Below, one piece after another: positions 8,003-20,471 of a stretch of 64,000 bases of DNA (its first letter is position 1; each line of letters opens with the position of its first letter). The notes beneath the pieces were generated by a model that was not told the DNA's origin, did no database searches, and was given only the letters and a program-made list of their open reading frames with translations. The position numbers and the translations under genes are program-made. The DNA is from Enterobacteriaceae bacterium LSJC7 (GTDB lineage Bacteria; Pseudomonadota; Gammaproteobacteria; Enterobacterales; Enterobacteriaceae): assembly GCA_000302695.1 (NCBI GenBank), contig AMFN01000011.1, positions 19,517 to 83,516 on the forward strand, in the 5' to 3' direction.

Positions 8003-9370
8003 ATGAACAACACAACACGCATCGACATTCAGCGCTTTATCAACGACAGTCCGTTTTCCCGCTACCAGTGGCTAATCCTCGCGCTGTGCTTTATTACTGT
8101 CGCGATTGATGGCTTCGACACCGCCATTATTGCCTTTATCGCCTCCGACCTGGTGCAGGAATGGGGCGTGCAAAAAGCCGATCTGGGGCCGGTCATGAGT
8201 GCCGCCCTGGTCGGGCTTGCCGTAGGGGCACTCACCGCCGGGCCACTTGCTGACCGCGTCGGGCGCAAGAAAGTACTGGTGCTGTCTATCTTTGTCTTCG
8301 GCAGCTTTAGCCTGCTGACGGCATTTGCCACCAGCCTCAATTCGCTCGCGCTGCTGCGCTTTCTCACGGGCCTCGGCCTCGGGGCCGCCATGCCGAACGC
8401 GGCGACGCTGATGTCGGAATACGCACCGGAACGCAGGCGCGCACTGCTGGTTAACCTGATGTTCGTCGGCTTCCCGATAGGCTCCTCAATGGGCGGATTC
8501 ATCTCTGCCTGGCTTATCCCGCATTTTGGCTGGCAGAGCGTGCTGATCCTCGGCGGTGTGATGCCGCTCATGCTGGCCGTGGTGCTGATATTTATGCTGC
8601 CTGAATCGGCGCGTTTTCTGGTAGTGCACAATAAGCCGCAGGCGCAGATAGCCGCCATTCTTAAGCGCATCGCTCCACTGGGGCAAAATCCACACTTTGT
8701 GCTGCATGAAACCGGCCAGCACGACAACGAGGCAAAATCGGCCATTGGCGTGATTTTCTCACCGCGCTACAGGGTGGGTACCGTCATGCTGTGCCTGACC
8801 TACTTTATGGGCCTGCTGATTTTCTACATGCTGACCAGCTGGCTGCCGCTGCTGATTCGCGAAACCGGCGCCAGCCTGCGCGAAGCCTCCATTATCACCG
8901 CGCTGTTCCCACTCGGCGGCGGTATCGGTGTACTGATTATCGGCGCGCTGATGGACCGCCTGAACGCGAACAAAGTTGTCGCCATCGGTTATTTACTCAC
9001 CGGGGTGTTCGTCTGCCTGATAGGTTTTGCCACCAGTAGCCTGGTGCTGATGGGCATTGCGGTATTCATCGCAGGCACCATTATGAACGGCGCGCAGTCG
9101 TCAATGCCCGCGCTGGCAGCCGGTTTCTACCCCACGCACGGCCGTGCCACAGGCGTGGCATGGATGCTCGGTATTGGGCGCTTTGGCGGCATTCTCGGCG
9201 CGTTTAGCGGTGCGCTGCTGCTTCAGTACCAGCTGTCATTTCGCACCATCTTTATGCTGCTGGCCATTCCTGCCGTGCTGTCCGCGCTGGCGTTAATAGT
9301 GAAGTACCGCGCCAGCCTGCGAAACGCCCACTCCAGCCCGGAGCTGACAAAAGTAGTGCAGAAAGCGTAA
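8003..9370 (+). CDS. MFS transporter, aromatic acid:H+ symporter type
   Basis: A 455-residue major facilitator protein of the aromatic acid symporter group (PcaK, BenK, MhpT relatives). The first membrane segment carries the group's DGFDTAIIAFIA motif and the loop between segments 2 and 3 carries GPLADRVGRKKV. The central cytoplasmic loop and a second set of six segments follow, ending in a Lys-rich tail. It probably imports a benzoate-like or hydroxyphenyl acid with protons through the inner membrane; the substrate cannot be read from sequence. The start at 8003 (MNNTT) follows AGGAACGG and gives the usual short cytoplasmic N-terminus. No catabolic genes adjoin it. It sits between yiaF and yiaG, which are neighbours in E. 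coli, so it is an accessory insertion. Confidence 0.85.
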   Translation: MNNTTRIDIQRFINDSPFSRYQWLILALCFITVAIDGFDTAIIAFIASDLVQEWGVQKADLGPVMSAALVGLAVGALTAGPLADRVGRKKVLVLSIFVFGSFSLLTAFATSLNSLALLRFLTGLGLGAAMPNAATLMSEYAPERRRALLVNLMFVGFPIGSSMGGFISAWLIPHFGWQSVLILGGVMPLMLAVVLIFMLPESARFLVVHNKPQAQIAAILKRIAPLGQNPHFVLHETGQHDNEAKSAIGVIFSPRYRVGTVMLCLTYFMGLLIFYMLTSWLPLLIRETGASLREASIITALFPLGGGIGVLIIGALMDRLNANKVVAIGYLLTGVFVCLIGFATSSLVLMGIAVFIAGTIMNGAQSSMPALAAGFYPTHGRATGVAWMLGIGRFGGILGAFSGALLLQYQLSFRTIFMLLAIPAVLSALALIVKYRASLRNAHSSPELTKVVQKA

Positions 9371-9377
9371 CCTCTGC

Positions 9378-9405
9378 CTGGCGGCGCCTGCCGCCAACTT
9401 TTTTT
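9378..9405 (+). terminator. Rho-independent terminator after the MFS gene
   Basis: GGCGGC-GCCT-GCCGCC forms a 6-bp GC stem followed by AAC and a run of seven T residues, beginning nine bases after the transporter stop codon. It is a typical intrinsic terminator. Confidence 0.88.
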
Positions 9406-9608
9406 ATCATTATTTTTACCTGCGGATTCAGTCTATTACTGCGGCCTGACTGCGATGTCGCACGTTCGGCCACGTCTGTTGCCTCCTCACCTGTGCTTTC
9501 AGAACTATCCTTAAGAATACCCCTTACGCCCGTTCTGGCGACCCGTAAGCGGAAGGACAGTGTTTGCCGCTTTGCTCCTCAGCTGTATGACGACATTAAG
9601 GAGTTCTC

Positions 9609-9896
9609 ATGGAATTGAAAGATCCCGTCTCTGAGTTACTGAATAACCTGGAATATATCGTTTTTGAGAAATCGGAACGCACTATCGGGCGTCCACATCC
9701 TGATGCCTTTGCCGAATTTATGGCGCTGCGCGACAGCACAGGGCTTGAAGACAATGAGTTTGCCCAGGTCATGGGCGTGAGCGTCACCACGGTAAGAGAG
9801 TGGACCGAGCGCCGCGTCAGGCCATCTGGCGCAGAGCTGAAGCTGCTGCGTCTGCTGCAAGCCGACCCGCGGCTGAGTAAACAATTAATGGAATGA
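9609..9896 (+). CDS. yiaG: YiaG-type HTH transcriptional regulator
   Basis: A 95-residue protein matching E. coli YiaG over its full length, with the shared start MELKDP-x-x-ELL and the end LSKQLME. The C-terminal half is an XRE/Cro-type helix-turn-helix: DNEFAQVMGVSVTTVREWTERRVRPSG (about residues 48-74). Its regulatory targets are not established. The middle region (residues 22-38) is more divergent than the ends. An AAGGAG ribosome-binding site precedes ATG 9609. It is convergent with ascB and separated from it by a short hairpin-bearing gap. Confidence 0.92.
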   Translation: MELKDPVSELLNNLEYIVFEKSERTIGRPHPDAFAEFMALRDSTGLEDNEFAQVMGVSVTTVREWTERRVRPSGAELKLLRLLQADPRLSKQLME

Positions 9897-9907
9897 TGTC
9901 TTCAGGC

Positions 9908-9934
9908 GGCACAACCCCGGCCGGCGGTTGTGCC
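9908..9934. terminator. Hairpin between convergent yiaG and ascB
   Basis: GGCACAACC (9908-9916) and GGTTGTGCC (9926-9934) form a 9-bp stem with a 9-base GC loop, between the two converging stop codons. No long T-run follows on either strand. A bidirectional terminator is likely, with lower certainty. Confidence 0.5.
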
Positions 9935-9941
9935 ACTGTAG

Positions 9942-12852
<2,911 letters not shown>

Positions 12853-12971
12853 GGGACTGTTTCTTCTCTGTGTAGGGATACCGCTGCGCAATGCTTACGC
12901 AGACTGTGAGGTTTTAGCGACCCGCTCATGCCATCTGTCGCGGCTTTATCGTTGCGGGTCAATCCAAAACA

Positions 12972-12984
12972 GGAAACCGGTTCC
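12972..12984. promoter_or_regulatory. AscG-type operator in the ascF-ascG gap
   Basis: GGAAACCGGTTCC is a near-palindrome centred on CCGG, resembling the TGAAACCGGTTTCA-type sites of AscG. It lies in the divergent 12853-13169 gap, 120 bases upstream of ascF and 186 bases upstream of ascG. Binding is inferred from regulator family and position. No gene is evident in this 317-base gap. Confidence 0.65.
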
Positions 12985-13169
12985 ACAAAATCATGAATAG
13001 TTTAATCAACACTGACAATATATTTCCTGCAGATTAAATTCATATTCGTGATAAAGATCGCCATTCCACTTCAGGAAGCGCGGATGAGACAGCCGCACAG
13101 CGGCTGAAAAAGTAAGGATGCTGCAGTACACTGTTGCGCAGTGTGAGTAATGCAGGCGAGCCAAAAAGA

Positions 13170-14189
13170 ATGACAACCATGCAGGAAGTGGCAAAACGGG
13201 CCGGGGTTTCTAAAGCTACCGTATCGCGCGTGTTGTCCGGGAAGGGCTATGTGGGCAGCGCCGCCCGCGAGCGGGTGCTACAGGCCATTGAGGAAAGTGG
13301 CTACCGCCCCAACCTGCTGGCGCGCCAACTGGCCACCCAACAGTCGCAGACCATCGGGATGGTCATTACCAACACGCTCTACAATGGCAGCTATTTCAGC
13401 GAAATGCTTTCCCATGCCGCGCAGATGGCAGAAAACTGCGGACGTCAGCTTCTGCTGGCCGACGGCAAGCACAGCGCCGCGCAGGAGCGCGAAGCGATTG
13501 CGTTTCTGCTCGACCTGCGCTGTGACGCTATCGTGATTTATCCGCGCTTTCTTACCCCGGACGAGCTGGACGAGATTGTAATGAGCCATCGCCAGCCGAT
13601 TATGGTGCTCAATCGCCGCCTGCGTCACAACGTCAGCCACTGCGTTTACACCGATCACCACGCCGCAAGCGCCAGCGCGGTAAGCCAGCTGATTGCACTG
13701 GGCCACCGCGATATTGCCTTTATCACCGGTGCGTCCGGCTCACCCACCGCCGTGGAACGGCTTTCCGGCTACAAAGAGGCGCTGGGCCAGCACGGCATTG
13801 CCGTGGATCCCGCGCGCATTGTGGAAGGGCGCTGGACGCCAGACAGCGGCGCGCAGGCGGTCGCTCTGCTTCTGGCGCGTAAAGTGGCGTTCAGCGCCCT
13901 GGTCGCCAGCAACGACAACATGGCGACCGGTGCCATCAAGCAACTGCACGATGCGGGTATCCGACTGCCCCGGCAGGTGTCGGTGATTGGCTTTGACGAT
14001 ATCCCTACCGCACCGTTTACCGTGCCATCGCTTTCCAGCGTGAAAGCACCAGTGACAGAGATGATTAAGGAAACTATCAATAAGCTGATTTTCATGCTCG
14101 ATGGTGGCGATTTCAGCGCCAGGTCCGCCTTTTGCGGGCAGCTGATTGTGCGCGAGTCGGTAACAACTGGGCCGTTTTACCCGTTCTGA
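13170..14189 (+). CDS. ascG: LacI-family repressor AscG
   Basis: A 339-residue LacI/GalR repressor highly similar to E. coli AscG. The helix-turn-helix is at the N-terminus (MTTMQEVAKRAGVSKATVSR), the hinge is YRPNLLARQLA, and the effector domain contains the matching GRQLLLADGKHSA and DLRCDAIVIYPRFL blocks. It should repress ascFB in the absence of a beta-glucoside inducer. The start at 13170 aligns with E. coli; a reading frame extending to 13134 lacks similarity. It is transcribed away from ascF, as in E. coli. E. coli K-12 AscG is often cryptic by insertion or silencing; here the gene looks intact. Confidence 0.95.
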   Translation: MTTMQEVAKRAGVSKATVSRVLSGKGYVGSAARERVLQAIEESGYRPNLLARQLATQQSQTIGMVITNTLYNGSYFSEMLSHAAQMAENCGRQLLLADGKHSAAQEREAIAFLLDLRCDAIVIYPRFLTPDELDEIVMSHRQPIMVLNRRLRHNVSHCVYTDHHAASASAVSQLIALGHRDIAFITGASGSPTAVERLSGYKEALGQHGIAVDPARIVEGRWTPDSGAQAVALLLARKVAFSALVASNDNMATGAIKQLHDAGIRLPRQVSVIGFDDIPTAPFTVPSLSSVKAPVTEMIKETINKLIFMLDGGDFSARSAFCGQLIVRESVTTGPFYPF

Positions 14190-14303
14190 TACGTGTAAGC
14201 AGAAAACCCTCAGCGCCAGCAAACGACGTTATCCGCGCTGCCAGGTTCGTGGGTTTATTTTCCAGCGCAGTTCTTATTGCCCCGAATGTATGACACACAG
14301 CAG

Positions 14304-14327
14304 TAAAAAGACCGCACAATGGCGGCC
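14304..14327 (-). terminator. Terminator of the 14348-14728 gene
   Basis: On the minus strand GGCCGC-CATTGT-GCGGTC (one G-T pair) is followed by TTTTTA, about 20 bases beyond the gene's stop codon. This supports the gene as an independent transcription unit. Confidence 0.7.
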
Positions 14328-14347
14328 TTATATAAATAAGCCAGTGA

Positions 14348-14728
14348 TTACCGGGAGACATCAACAATATCCAGAATATAGCGCTCAGGTGCCTGATTAT
14401 ACTGTTGCATTTGATCGAAGATATCCAGTTGCAGGCTGCTCCCAACTTCGCCATTTAAAGAAACAATGAGATGATTGGGATATTCTGCCAGCCCCTGATT
14501 TTCAATATGCCAGATAATTTCCGGGAACGTATCAACGTTAGACAGGCTGTTTTGTTCAAATACACCGCCAAGCATATTAATGGGACGCATCTCGAAACTG
14601 CCTCGCACCACCATGCCGACACGAATTAGCGGATGCAAAGATTTCGCCTTTTCCATATCAACTTCAATAGCAAGAAAATTGCTGGAGACTTTCTTCGCAG
14701 AAAGAAATACATTTTCAAATTCATTCAT
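14348..14728 (-). CDS. Small protein of unknown function with a shared palindrome upstream
   Basis: A 126-residue protein I do not recognise. It has no signal peptide or membrane segment; it alternates hydrophobic and polar residues as in a mixed alpha/beta fold and contains an IIWHIENQGLAEYPNHLIVSLNGEVGS stretch in the middle (about residues 71-97, in parts). The start has a plausible GAGGAACGAAG ribosome-binding region, and a hairpin with a T-run follows the stop, so it looks like a complete single-gene unit. It is AT-rich beside the GC-rich ascG and glyS. About 130 bases upstream is TGCGGACCGCT, one base different from the three palindromes in front of the unknown pair at 5.5-6.4 kb. I see no clear protein similarity to that pair. 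Confidence 0.65.
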   Translation of the reverse strand: MNEFENVFLSAKKVSSNFLAIEVDMEKAKSLHPLIRVGMVVRGSFEMRPINMLGGVFEQNSLSNVDTFPEIIWHIENQGLAEYPNHLIVSLNGEVGSSLQLDIFDQMQQYNQAPERYILDIVDVSR

Positions 14729-14853
14729 TACTTCGTTCCTCGCGTTGTGTTTTCACAATTAAAATAACGCGTAGGCATCAATTGAAAATTGACATTAATC
14801 ATTATTCAAAAACACAAAAAAACCAACTTTGCGTATATCATTTAAATAATTAA

Positions 14854-14864
14854 TGCGGACCGCT
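14854..14864. promoter_or_regulatory. Fourth copy of the TGCGGWCCGCA motif
   Basis: TGCGGACCGCT differs in its last base from the perfect copies at 6428-6521. It lies in an AT-rich stretch upstream of the minus-strand gene at 14728. A possible -10 element (TATACG, minus strand, 14832-14837) is nearby but weak. The rest of the 14729-15170 gap shows no gene apart from the glyS terminator. Confidence 0.5.
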
Positions 14865-15122
14865 TTAATAACTCACTTAACCTATCCCCTGAATAACTCT
14901 ATTTATAACGAGGATTACCCAAAAACTAATTATCTCTATCGCTTACCCGGCAATAGCCATCATTCAATGCACAATTCAAATACCTGATTGCCGGTAACCT
15001 GGTTGCGGCTAAGTCGCCGACACCCGCCGCGTGGTGGTCTGCACAATTAAAAATACGCTTAATAAACCTCTATATTGCCCGTGCTACGGTGTGGATTTTA
15101 CACGGGTGAAAAGCCCCAAAAA

Positions 15123-15152
15123 AAAACGGCTCCTGAAAGCAGGAGCCGTTTT
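15123..15152 (-). terminator. Bidirectional-looking terminator after glyS
   Basis: AAAACGGCTCCTG-AAAG-CAGGAGCCGTTTT forms a perfect stem with A and T tracts on both sides. It lies 18 bases beyond the glyS stop codon on the minus strand and would also stop plus-strand transcription. Confidence 0.9.
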
Positions 15153-15170
15153 TAACGCAATGTACAACCG

Positions 15171-17240
15171 TTACTGAAGCAGCGAGATATCCGCCGCTTG
15201 CAGGAACAGCTCGCGCAGGTTCGCCAGCAGCGTCAGGCGGTTAATACGCAGGTCTTTGTCGTCGGCGTTAACCATCACTTTGTCAAAGAACTCGTCCACC
15301 GGCTCGCGCAGGTTAGCCAGTTCCACCAGCGCTTCCTGGTAGCGGCCTTCAGCGTAGTACGGCGCCAGCTTATCGCGCAGCGCAGTCACCTGCATCGCCA
15401 GGCGAATTTCCTCGTTCTCTTTGAGCACAGAAGCCTGAACGCGATCGTTTAGCTGCTCACTGGACTTGGCAAGAATGTTGGACACACGCTTGTTGGCCGC
15501 AGCCAGCGCGGCAGCGGCTTCCAGGGTGCGGAAGTGCGTTACCGCCTTCACGCGCGCGTCAAAGTCCGCCGGGCGAGTCGGGCGACGTGCCAGCACCGCC
15601 TGGATAGTATCCACGGCGTGGCCTTCTTCCTGATACCAGGCGCGGAAACGGCCGAGCATAAAGTCGATAACATCGTCGATAACGTTGCCGTTGGTGAGCT
15701 TGTCGCCGTACAGACGCACCGCTTCAGCGGTCAGCGTCTGCAAATCGAGCGGCAGGTTCTTCTCGACAATAATACGCAGCACGCCGAGCGCGGCGCGGCG
15801 CAGCGCGAACGGGTCTTTGTCACCCTTCGGATGCTGACCAATGCCGAAGATGCCCGCAAGGGTATCCATTTTATCGGCAATCGCCACCGCGCAGGAGACC
15901 AGGCTTGACGGCAGTTCATCACCGGCAAAACGCGGCATATACTGCTCGTTAAGCGCCAGCGCCACGTCTTCGGCTTCGCCGTCGTGACGCGCGTAGTGCA
16001 TGCCCATCACGCCCTGGGTGTCGGTGAACTCAAACACCATGTTGGTCATGAGATCGCACTTAGACAGCAGGCCCGCGCGGGTCGCGTGGTTCACGTCTGC
16101 ACCGATTTCACGCGCAATCCAGCCAGACAGCGCTTCAATGCGGTCGGTTTTGTCGCGCAGCGTACCCAGCTGCTGCTGGAACAGCACGGTTTGCAGGCGC
16201 GGCAGGTTGTCTTCAAGGCGTTTTTTACGGTCGGTGTTAAAGAAAAATTCGGCGTCGGCCAGGCGCGGACGCACCACTTTCTCGTTACCGGAGATAATTT
16301 GCTGCGGGTCTTTGGAGTCAATGTTGGCAACAAAGATAAAGTTTGGCAGCAGTTTGCCGTCATTGCCATACACCGGGAAGTACTTCTGGTCGCCCTTCAT
16401 GGTGTAAACCAGCGCTTCGGCAGGCACAGCGAGGAATTTCTCTTCGAATTTCGCCGTCAGCACTACCGGCCATTCCACCAGCGAGGTCACTTCTTCAAGC
16501 AGGCTGTCGCCCAGATCGGCCTTGCCACCAATCTGGCGTGCAGCTTCTTCAGCCGCCGCCTTGATTTGTGCCTTACGCGCGTCGTAGTCAGCCATTACTT
16601 TGCCGCGCTCCAGCAGAATCTGCGGGTACTGGTCGGCGTTATCAATGGTAAAAGACGGCTCGCCCATAAAGCGATGGCCGCGAATCACGCGGTCAGACGC
16701 AATGCCCAGCACGGTGGCAGGCAGTAGCTTGTCGCCCAGCAGCAGCGTAACCGTGTGAACCGGGCGCACAAAGTGCACGTCGGAGGCGCCCCAGCGCATC
16801 AGCTTAGGAATGGGCAGTTTTGCCAGCGCACGGCTGACCATCTCCGGCAGCAGCGCGTCACTGCTTTCGCCCTGCACATTAGCGCGGTACAGCAGCCACT
16901 CGCCTTTGTCGGTGACCATGCGCTCGGCCTGGTCAACGGTGATACCACAGCCACGCGCCCAGCCTTCGGCTGCTTTGCTCGGGTTACCGTCGGCGTCAAA
17001 CGCCTGGGAGATAGCCGGGCCGCGTTTTTCCACCACGCGGTCAGGCTGCGCAGCGGCGAGTTGCGCCACTTTCAACGCCAGACGGCGCGGCGCGGCAAAC
17101 CACTGTACGTCGCCGTGGGCAATGCCCGCGCCGTCCAGTTCAGCGGTAAAGTTAGCAGCAAAGGATTCAGCCAGGCTGCGCAGTGCTTTCGGTGGCAGCT
17201 CTTCGGTGCCAATCTCCACCAAAAAAGTATTCTCAGACAT
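15171..17240 (-). CDS. glyS: Glycine--tRNA ligase beta subunit
   Basis: A 689-residue protein with the same length and strong similarity to E. coli GlyS, the beta subunit of the bacterial alpha2beta2 glycyl-tRNA synthetase. It begins with the characteristic [16 protein letters not shown] and contains the HD-like region and the C-terminal DALR-type anticodon-binding domain ([15 protein letters not shown] and following). It binds tRNA-Gly; the alpha subunit carries most of the catalytic site. It starts nine bases after glyQ ends, so the two are co-transcribed. Essential housekeeping gene; nothing unusual. Confidence 0.97.
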   Translation of the reverse strand: MSENTFLVEIGTEELPPKALRSLAESFAANFTAELDGAGIAHGDVQWFAAPRRLALKVAQLAAAQPDRVVEKRGPAISQAFDADGNPSKAAEGWARGCGITVDQAERMVTDKGEWLLYRANVQGESSDALLPEMVSRALAKLPIPKLMRWGASDVHFVRPVHTVTLLLGDKLLPATVLGIASDRVIRGHRFMGEPSFTIDNADQYPQILLERGKVMADYDARKAQIKAAAEEAARQIGGKADLGDSLLEEVTSLVEWPVVLTAKFEEKFLAVPAEALVYTMKGDQKYFPVYGNDGKLLPNFIFVANIDSKDPQQIISGNEKVVRPRLADAEFFFNTDRKKRLEDNLPRLQTVLFQQQLGTLRDKTDRIEALSGWIAREIGADVNHATRAGLLSKCDLMTNMVFEFTDTQGVMGMHYARHDGEAEDVALALNEQYMPRFAGDELPSSLVSCAVAIADKMDTLAGIFGIGQHPKGDKDPFALRRAALGVLRIIVEKNLPLDLQTLTAEAVRLYGDKLTNGNVIDDVIDFMLGRFRAWYQEEGHAVDTIQAVLARRPTRPADFDARVKAVTHFRTLEAAAALAAANKRVSNILAKSSEQLNDRVQASVLKENEEIRLAMQVTALRDKLAPYYAEGRYQEALVELANLREPVDEFFDKVMVNADDKDLRINRLTLLANLRELFLQAADISLLQ

Positions 17241-17249
17241 GGCGGCCTC

Positions 17250-18164
17250 TTACTTCTTATTGTTGTTGCACATCGGGAAGCCCAGCGCCTCGCGAGAGGC
17301 GTAGTAGGCTTCGGCCACGGCTTTGGTCAGCGTGCGAATGCGCAGAATGTAGCGCTGGCGTTCGGTAACCGAAATGGCTTTGCGGGCATCGAGCAAGTTA
17401 AAGCTGTGCGCCGCCTTCAAAATACGCTCGTAGGCCGGCAGCGGCAGCGGTTTTTCCAGCGCCAAAAGCTGCTGGGCCTCTTTCTCGTACTGCTCAAAGC
17501 AGGTGAACAGGAAGTCCACATCCGCGTATTCAAAGTTGTAGGTGGACTGCTCCACTTCGTTCTGGTGGAACACGTCGCCATAGGTGGTTTTACCCAGCGG
17601 GCCGTCGCTCCAGACCAGGTCGTAAACGCTGTCCACGCCCTGGATGTACATGGCGAGGCGCTCAAGACCATAGGTGATTTCGCCGGTCACCGGCTTACAC
17701 TCAAGGCCGCCCACCTGCTGGAAGTAGGTAAACTGCGTCACTTCCATGCCGTTGAGCCACACTTCCCAGCCAAGACCCCAGGCACCCAGCGTCGGGTTTT
17801 CCCAGTTGTCTTCAACAAAGCGGATATCGTGAATGGTCGGATCCAGACCCAGCTCTTTCAGCGAGCCAAGATACAGCTCCTGGATGTTGTCCGGCGACGG
17901 CTTGATAACCACCTGGAACTGGTAGTAATGCTGCAAGCGGTTCGGGTTTTCGCCGTAGCGACCGTCGGTCGGGCGGCGTGAAGGCTGAACGTAAGCCGCG
18001 GCCATCGGCTCAGGGCCGAGCGCACGCAGGCAGGTCATGGGGTGAGAGGTGCCTGCGCCTACTTCCATGTCCAGAGGTTGAACAATGGTGCAGCCCTGGC
18101 GAGCCCAGTAATCCTGTAAGGTCAGGATCAGGCCCTGGAAGGTCTTTGTATCAAACTTTTGCAT
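17250..18164 (-). CDS. glyQ: Glycine--tRNA ligase alpha subunit
   Basis: A 304-residue protein nearly identical in length to E. coli GlyQ. The class II synthetase features are visible: [17 protein letters not shown] near the start, [21 protein letters not shown] (motif region, in parts) and [19 protein letters not shown]. It activates glycine with ATP and, with GlyS, charges tRNA-Gly in the cytoplasm. The start at 18164 (MQKFDTKTF) is chosen by alignment; the open frame continues about 20 codons upstream without support. It is the first gene of the glyQ-glyS operon. Confidence 0.97.
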   Translation of the reverse strand: MQKFDTKTFQGLILTLQDYWARQGCTIVQPLDMEVGAGTSHPMTCLRALGPEPMAAAYVQPSRRPTDGRYGENPNRLQHYYQFQVVIKPSPDNIQELYLGSLKELGLDPTIHDIRFVEDNWENPTLGAWGLGWEVWLNGMEVTQFTYFQQVGGLECKPVTGEITYGLERLAMYIQGVDSVYDLVWSDGPLGKTTYGDVFHQNEVEQSTYNFEYADVDFLFTCFEQYEKEAQQLLALEKPLPLPAYERILKAAHSFNLLDARKAISVTERQRYILRIRTLTKAVAEAYYASREALGFPMCNNNKK

Positions 18165-18292
18165 AATAGTTTCGTGTGCGATACGCGCAATATCATTACG
18201 GAAACGGCCAGTATACCCGCACAAAGGCAGATATACAGCCAGAAAAGGCAGCTAATTTTGCCGAAACCTCAGCCAGAAAACGCCACCTGCCT

Positions 18293-18607
18293 TCAACGCA
18301 TGGACAAGTGCAGGAACTGCCCTTCAGGGTCAAAGGTGCAGGTAAAGCCCTCCTCACGCCCGGTGCGCCCAGGCATTTCATAGCTACCCTGAAACGCCTC
18401 AAAACCCTGTACCTGAATCTGCTGCGCCTCGGTGTTGTAGCGCCGTGCCGCCTCATCTTTGCACATCTGCTCCATCGTCAGCGTGCGCGCCGCGCTCATG
18501 GGCGCTTTTTGCGCAATCTTCGCCGGTGCCTCCGGCTCCTGGGCGGCACAGCCCGCCAGCGCAACGCTGCCCAGCGCCAGTATTGCTATCATCATGTGTC
18601 TCATCAC
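18293..18607 (-). CDS. ysaB: Small lipoprotein YsaB
   Basis: A 104-residue lipoprotein matching E. coli YsaB, especially in the C-terminal half: MCKDEAARRYNTEAQQI, FEAFQGSYEMPGRT and the final FLHLSMR. The signal peptide ends with the lipobox LAGC, so the mature protein starts at Cys20 and is probably outer-membrane anchored (residue +2 is Ala). The function is not established. The Met at residue 1, 2 or 5 could start translation. The position upstream of glyQ on the same strand is as in E. coli. Confidence 0.9.
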   Translation of the reverse strand: MMRHMMIAILALGSVALAGCAAQEPEAPAKIAQKAPMSAARTLTMEQMCKDEAARRYNTEAQQIQVQGFEAFQGSYEMPGRTGREEGFTCTFDPEGQFLHLSMR

Positions 18608-18778
18608 GTCGTATACCCGCTACCATCATTATTGTTTTTTATGCACCCGCCTTTACGCCGAGTGCCTGAATAGTGAAGCGTATTTTGTGAATGCGGTCAA
18701 AACTCGGACTGGCCCGAGTGTCTGACGCACCGCCCAGGCGTCACACTGGTTGCCGGTAAAAAGAGTACAGAGGAACTG

Positions 18779-19774
18779 ATGCAGCAAAAAATTAACTGGA
18801 TAGATAATCTGCGCGGGATAGCCTGTCTGATGGTCATTACCATCCACACCACCACCTGGTACCTCACTAACGCTAACAGCATCAGCATGCCGAGCTGGAC
18901 GATAGCCAATATTCTCGACTCCGCTTCCCGCGTCTGCGTTCCCGTGTTTTTCATGATTTCCGGTTATTTGTTCTTTGGCGAACGCAGCGCCAGGGGGCGA
19001 CATTTTTTGCGCATCGGCCTGTGCCTTGTGTTCTACAGCGCTGTGGCGCTGCTGTACATCTGGCTGTTTACGCCCATCAGCGTCAGTAAATCCTTTGTTT
19101 ATGTGCTGCAAAAACCGGTGTTCTATCACCTGTGGTTTTTCTTTGCGCTGCTGGTCATTTACCTGCTTTCACCGCTTATTGAGGTCAAACGCGTCAGCAT
19201 AAAAACGCTGCTGGCGCTGCTGATTGTCCTCGGCGTGCTGGCTAACCCCAATACGGTTGCCCAGAAAGCACACGGCTTTCAGTGGCTGCCGGTGAACCTG
19301 TTTATTGACGGCGACACCTTTTACTACGTGCTGTATGGCCTGCTTGGTCGTGCCATTGGCGTGATGCAGACCGATAAAAAAGGCGTCGGTCTGGCCTCGG
19401 CGCTGGTCTTTGCCCTGTGTGTGGCGGCCATCGCCATTGGCACCCGCCATGAACTTAACGTGCGCGGCGACTTTGCCGACACGTACTACCTGTACGCCGG
19501 ACCGCTGGTGTTTATTGCCGCGCTAAGCCTGCTGTTGCTGGCTAAAAGCGCCCTCAACCAACGCACGCTGCCGGGGCTTGCGGTGATTTCGCGCCATTCG
19601 CTGGGTATTTACGGCTTTCACGCTCTGGTCATTCACTTCCTGCGCACCCACGGGCTGGATATAAAACAGTGGCCGGTGCTGGATATGGCGTGGGTTTTCA
19701 CCGCCACACTCGCCGCCAGCCTGCTGCTGGCAGTCGGGCTGCGCCGCCTCGACCGGCACAGGCTGGTCAGCTAG
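18779..19774 (+). CDS. wecH: O-acetyltransferase WecH
   Basis: A 331-residue integral membrane acyltransferase-3 family protein highly similar to E. coli WecH (YiaH). Ten or so hydrophobic segments are visible. The family's catalytic-type His is in [10 protein letters not shown] near residue 25, after the [14 protein letters not shown] start. WecH adds O-acetyl groups to GlcNAc residues of the enterobacterial common antigen using acetyl-CoA, in the inner membrane. Its start codon lies 171 bases from the divergent ysaB start. The C-terminus ends LDRHRLVS, as in E. coli. Confidence 0.95.
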   Translation: MQQKINWIDNLRGIACLMVITIHTTTWYLTNANSISMPSWTIANILDSASRVCVPVFFMISGYLFFGERSARGRHFLRIGLCLVFYSAVALLYIWLFTPISVSKSFVYVLQKPVFYHLWFFFALLVIYLLSPLIEVKRVSIKTLLALLIVLGVLANPNTVAQKAHGFQWLPVNLFIDGDTFYYVLYGLLGRAIGVMQTDKKGVGLASALVFALCVAAIAIGTRHELNVRGDFADTYYLYAGPLVFIAALSLLLLAKSALNQRTLPGLAVISRHSLGIYGFHALVIHFLRTHGLDIKQWPVLDMAWVFTATLAASLLLAVGLRRLDRHRLVS

Positions 19775-19785
19775 AAGTCAGCCAG

Positions 19786-19809
19786 AAAAAAGGCTCCGCA
19801 CGCGGAGCC
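19786..19809 (-). terminator. Terminator of yiaA
   Basis: On the minus strand GGCTCCG-CGTG-CGGAGCC is followed by six T residues, just beyond the yiaA stop codon. On the plus strand the same hairpin follows wecH but lacks a T-run. Confidence 0.85.
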
Positions 19810-19816
19810 TTCATGT

Positions 19817-20260
19817 TTACAGGTTTTCGTCCGGCAACTCCGGGTTCTCACGCGGCTGCCCCAACAGGCGAGTGCCACTGTCGCGCACGTTTTTCTGCAC
19901 CGCAATTGCGCCGTACAGGCACAAAAAGAACGCCAGGCCGTAAAAGCCCTTCTCGCTCAAAAGCAGTTCTGCGTTCCACAGACCAACCAGCAGCAGCGCC
20001 ACAGAAATCACAAACGCGGCCAGGCAGGCGCCGTAATACAGTGCGGTGGTCGGCACGTTTTCAATACGGTCACGCACGGTCTTTTGCAGCGAGATGGCGG
20101 CAAACAGCCCGAGCACCAGCACGGCAAAGTAATAGCCTTTCTCGTTAAGCTGCATCTGTGCGTTCCACAACCCAATCAGGTAAGCCACAACGCCGCCCAT
20201 CAACGCAATCCATGACGCCACGTTAAACGCAGCTGAGGTCTTCACGGCCTGGTTTTCCAT
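19817..20260 (-). CDS. yiaA: Inner membrane protein YiaA
   Basis: A 147-residue membrane protein closely matching E. coli YiaA. It is built of two similar halves, each with a pair of membrane helices and the repeated pattern GLWNA-x-x-x-L-x-EKG-Y/F-Y ([17 protein letters not shown] and [18 protein letters not shown]), plus QKTVRD / QKNVRD after each half. This is the YiaAB two-helix family. The function is unknown. The adjacent E. coli paralogue yiaB is absent here. Confidence 0.93.
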   Translation of the reverse strand: MENQAVKTSAAFNVASWIALMGGVVAYLIGLWNAQMQLNEKGYYFAVLVLGLFAAISLQKTVRDRIENVPTTALYYGACLAAFVISVALLLVGLWNAELLLSEKGFYGLAFFLCLYGAIAVQKNVRDSGTRLLGQPRENPELPDENL

Positions 20261-20416
20261 TTCTCAATATCCCTTTGCTTTAAGAACCCACATTCTTAAT
20301 CGTGATTTTTGGGAAAGTAAATCGCATGAATTACGAAAGCGCGTTAAAACGATAAGCCGCAAGAATGGCAGCCACTCATGATTGAGCAACAGAATATACC
20401 GCCCGACAATGCCGCA

Positions 20417-20451
20417 TAAAAAAATGCCGGTCAGCGTGGGCTGCCCGGCAT
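20417..20451 (-). terminator. Terminator of bax
   Basis: On the minus strand ATGCCGG-G-CAGC-CCAC-GCTG-A-CCGGCAT forms a two-part stem with one internal mismatch, followed by a run of seven T residues, about 20 bases beyond the bax stop codon. Confidence 0.85.
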
Positions 20452-20471
20452 TCTTGTTACTGATAAGCGAA

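Noticed and set aside
16755-17981. 408-codon plus-strand open frame over glyS and glyQ
   Set aside because: It is antisense to two clearly conserved synthetase genes and consists of low-complexity His/Arg/Val-rich sequence with no family features; it is a GC-rich shadow frame.
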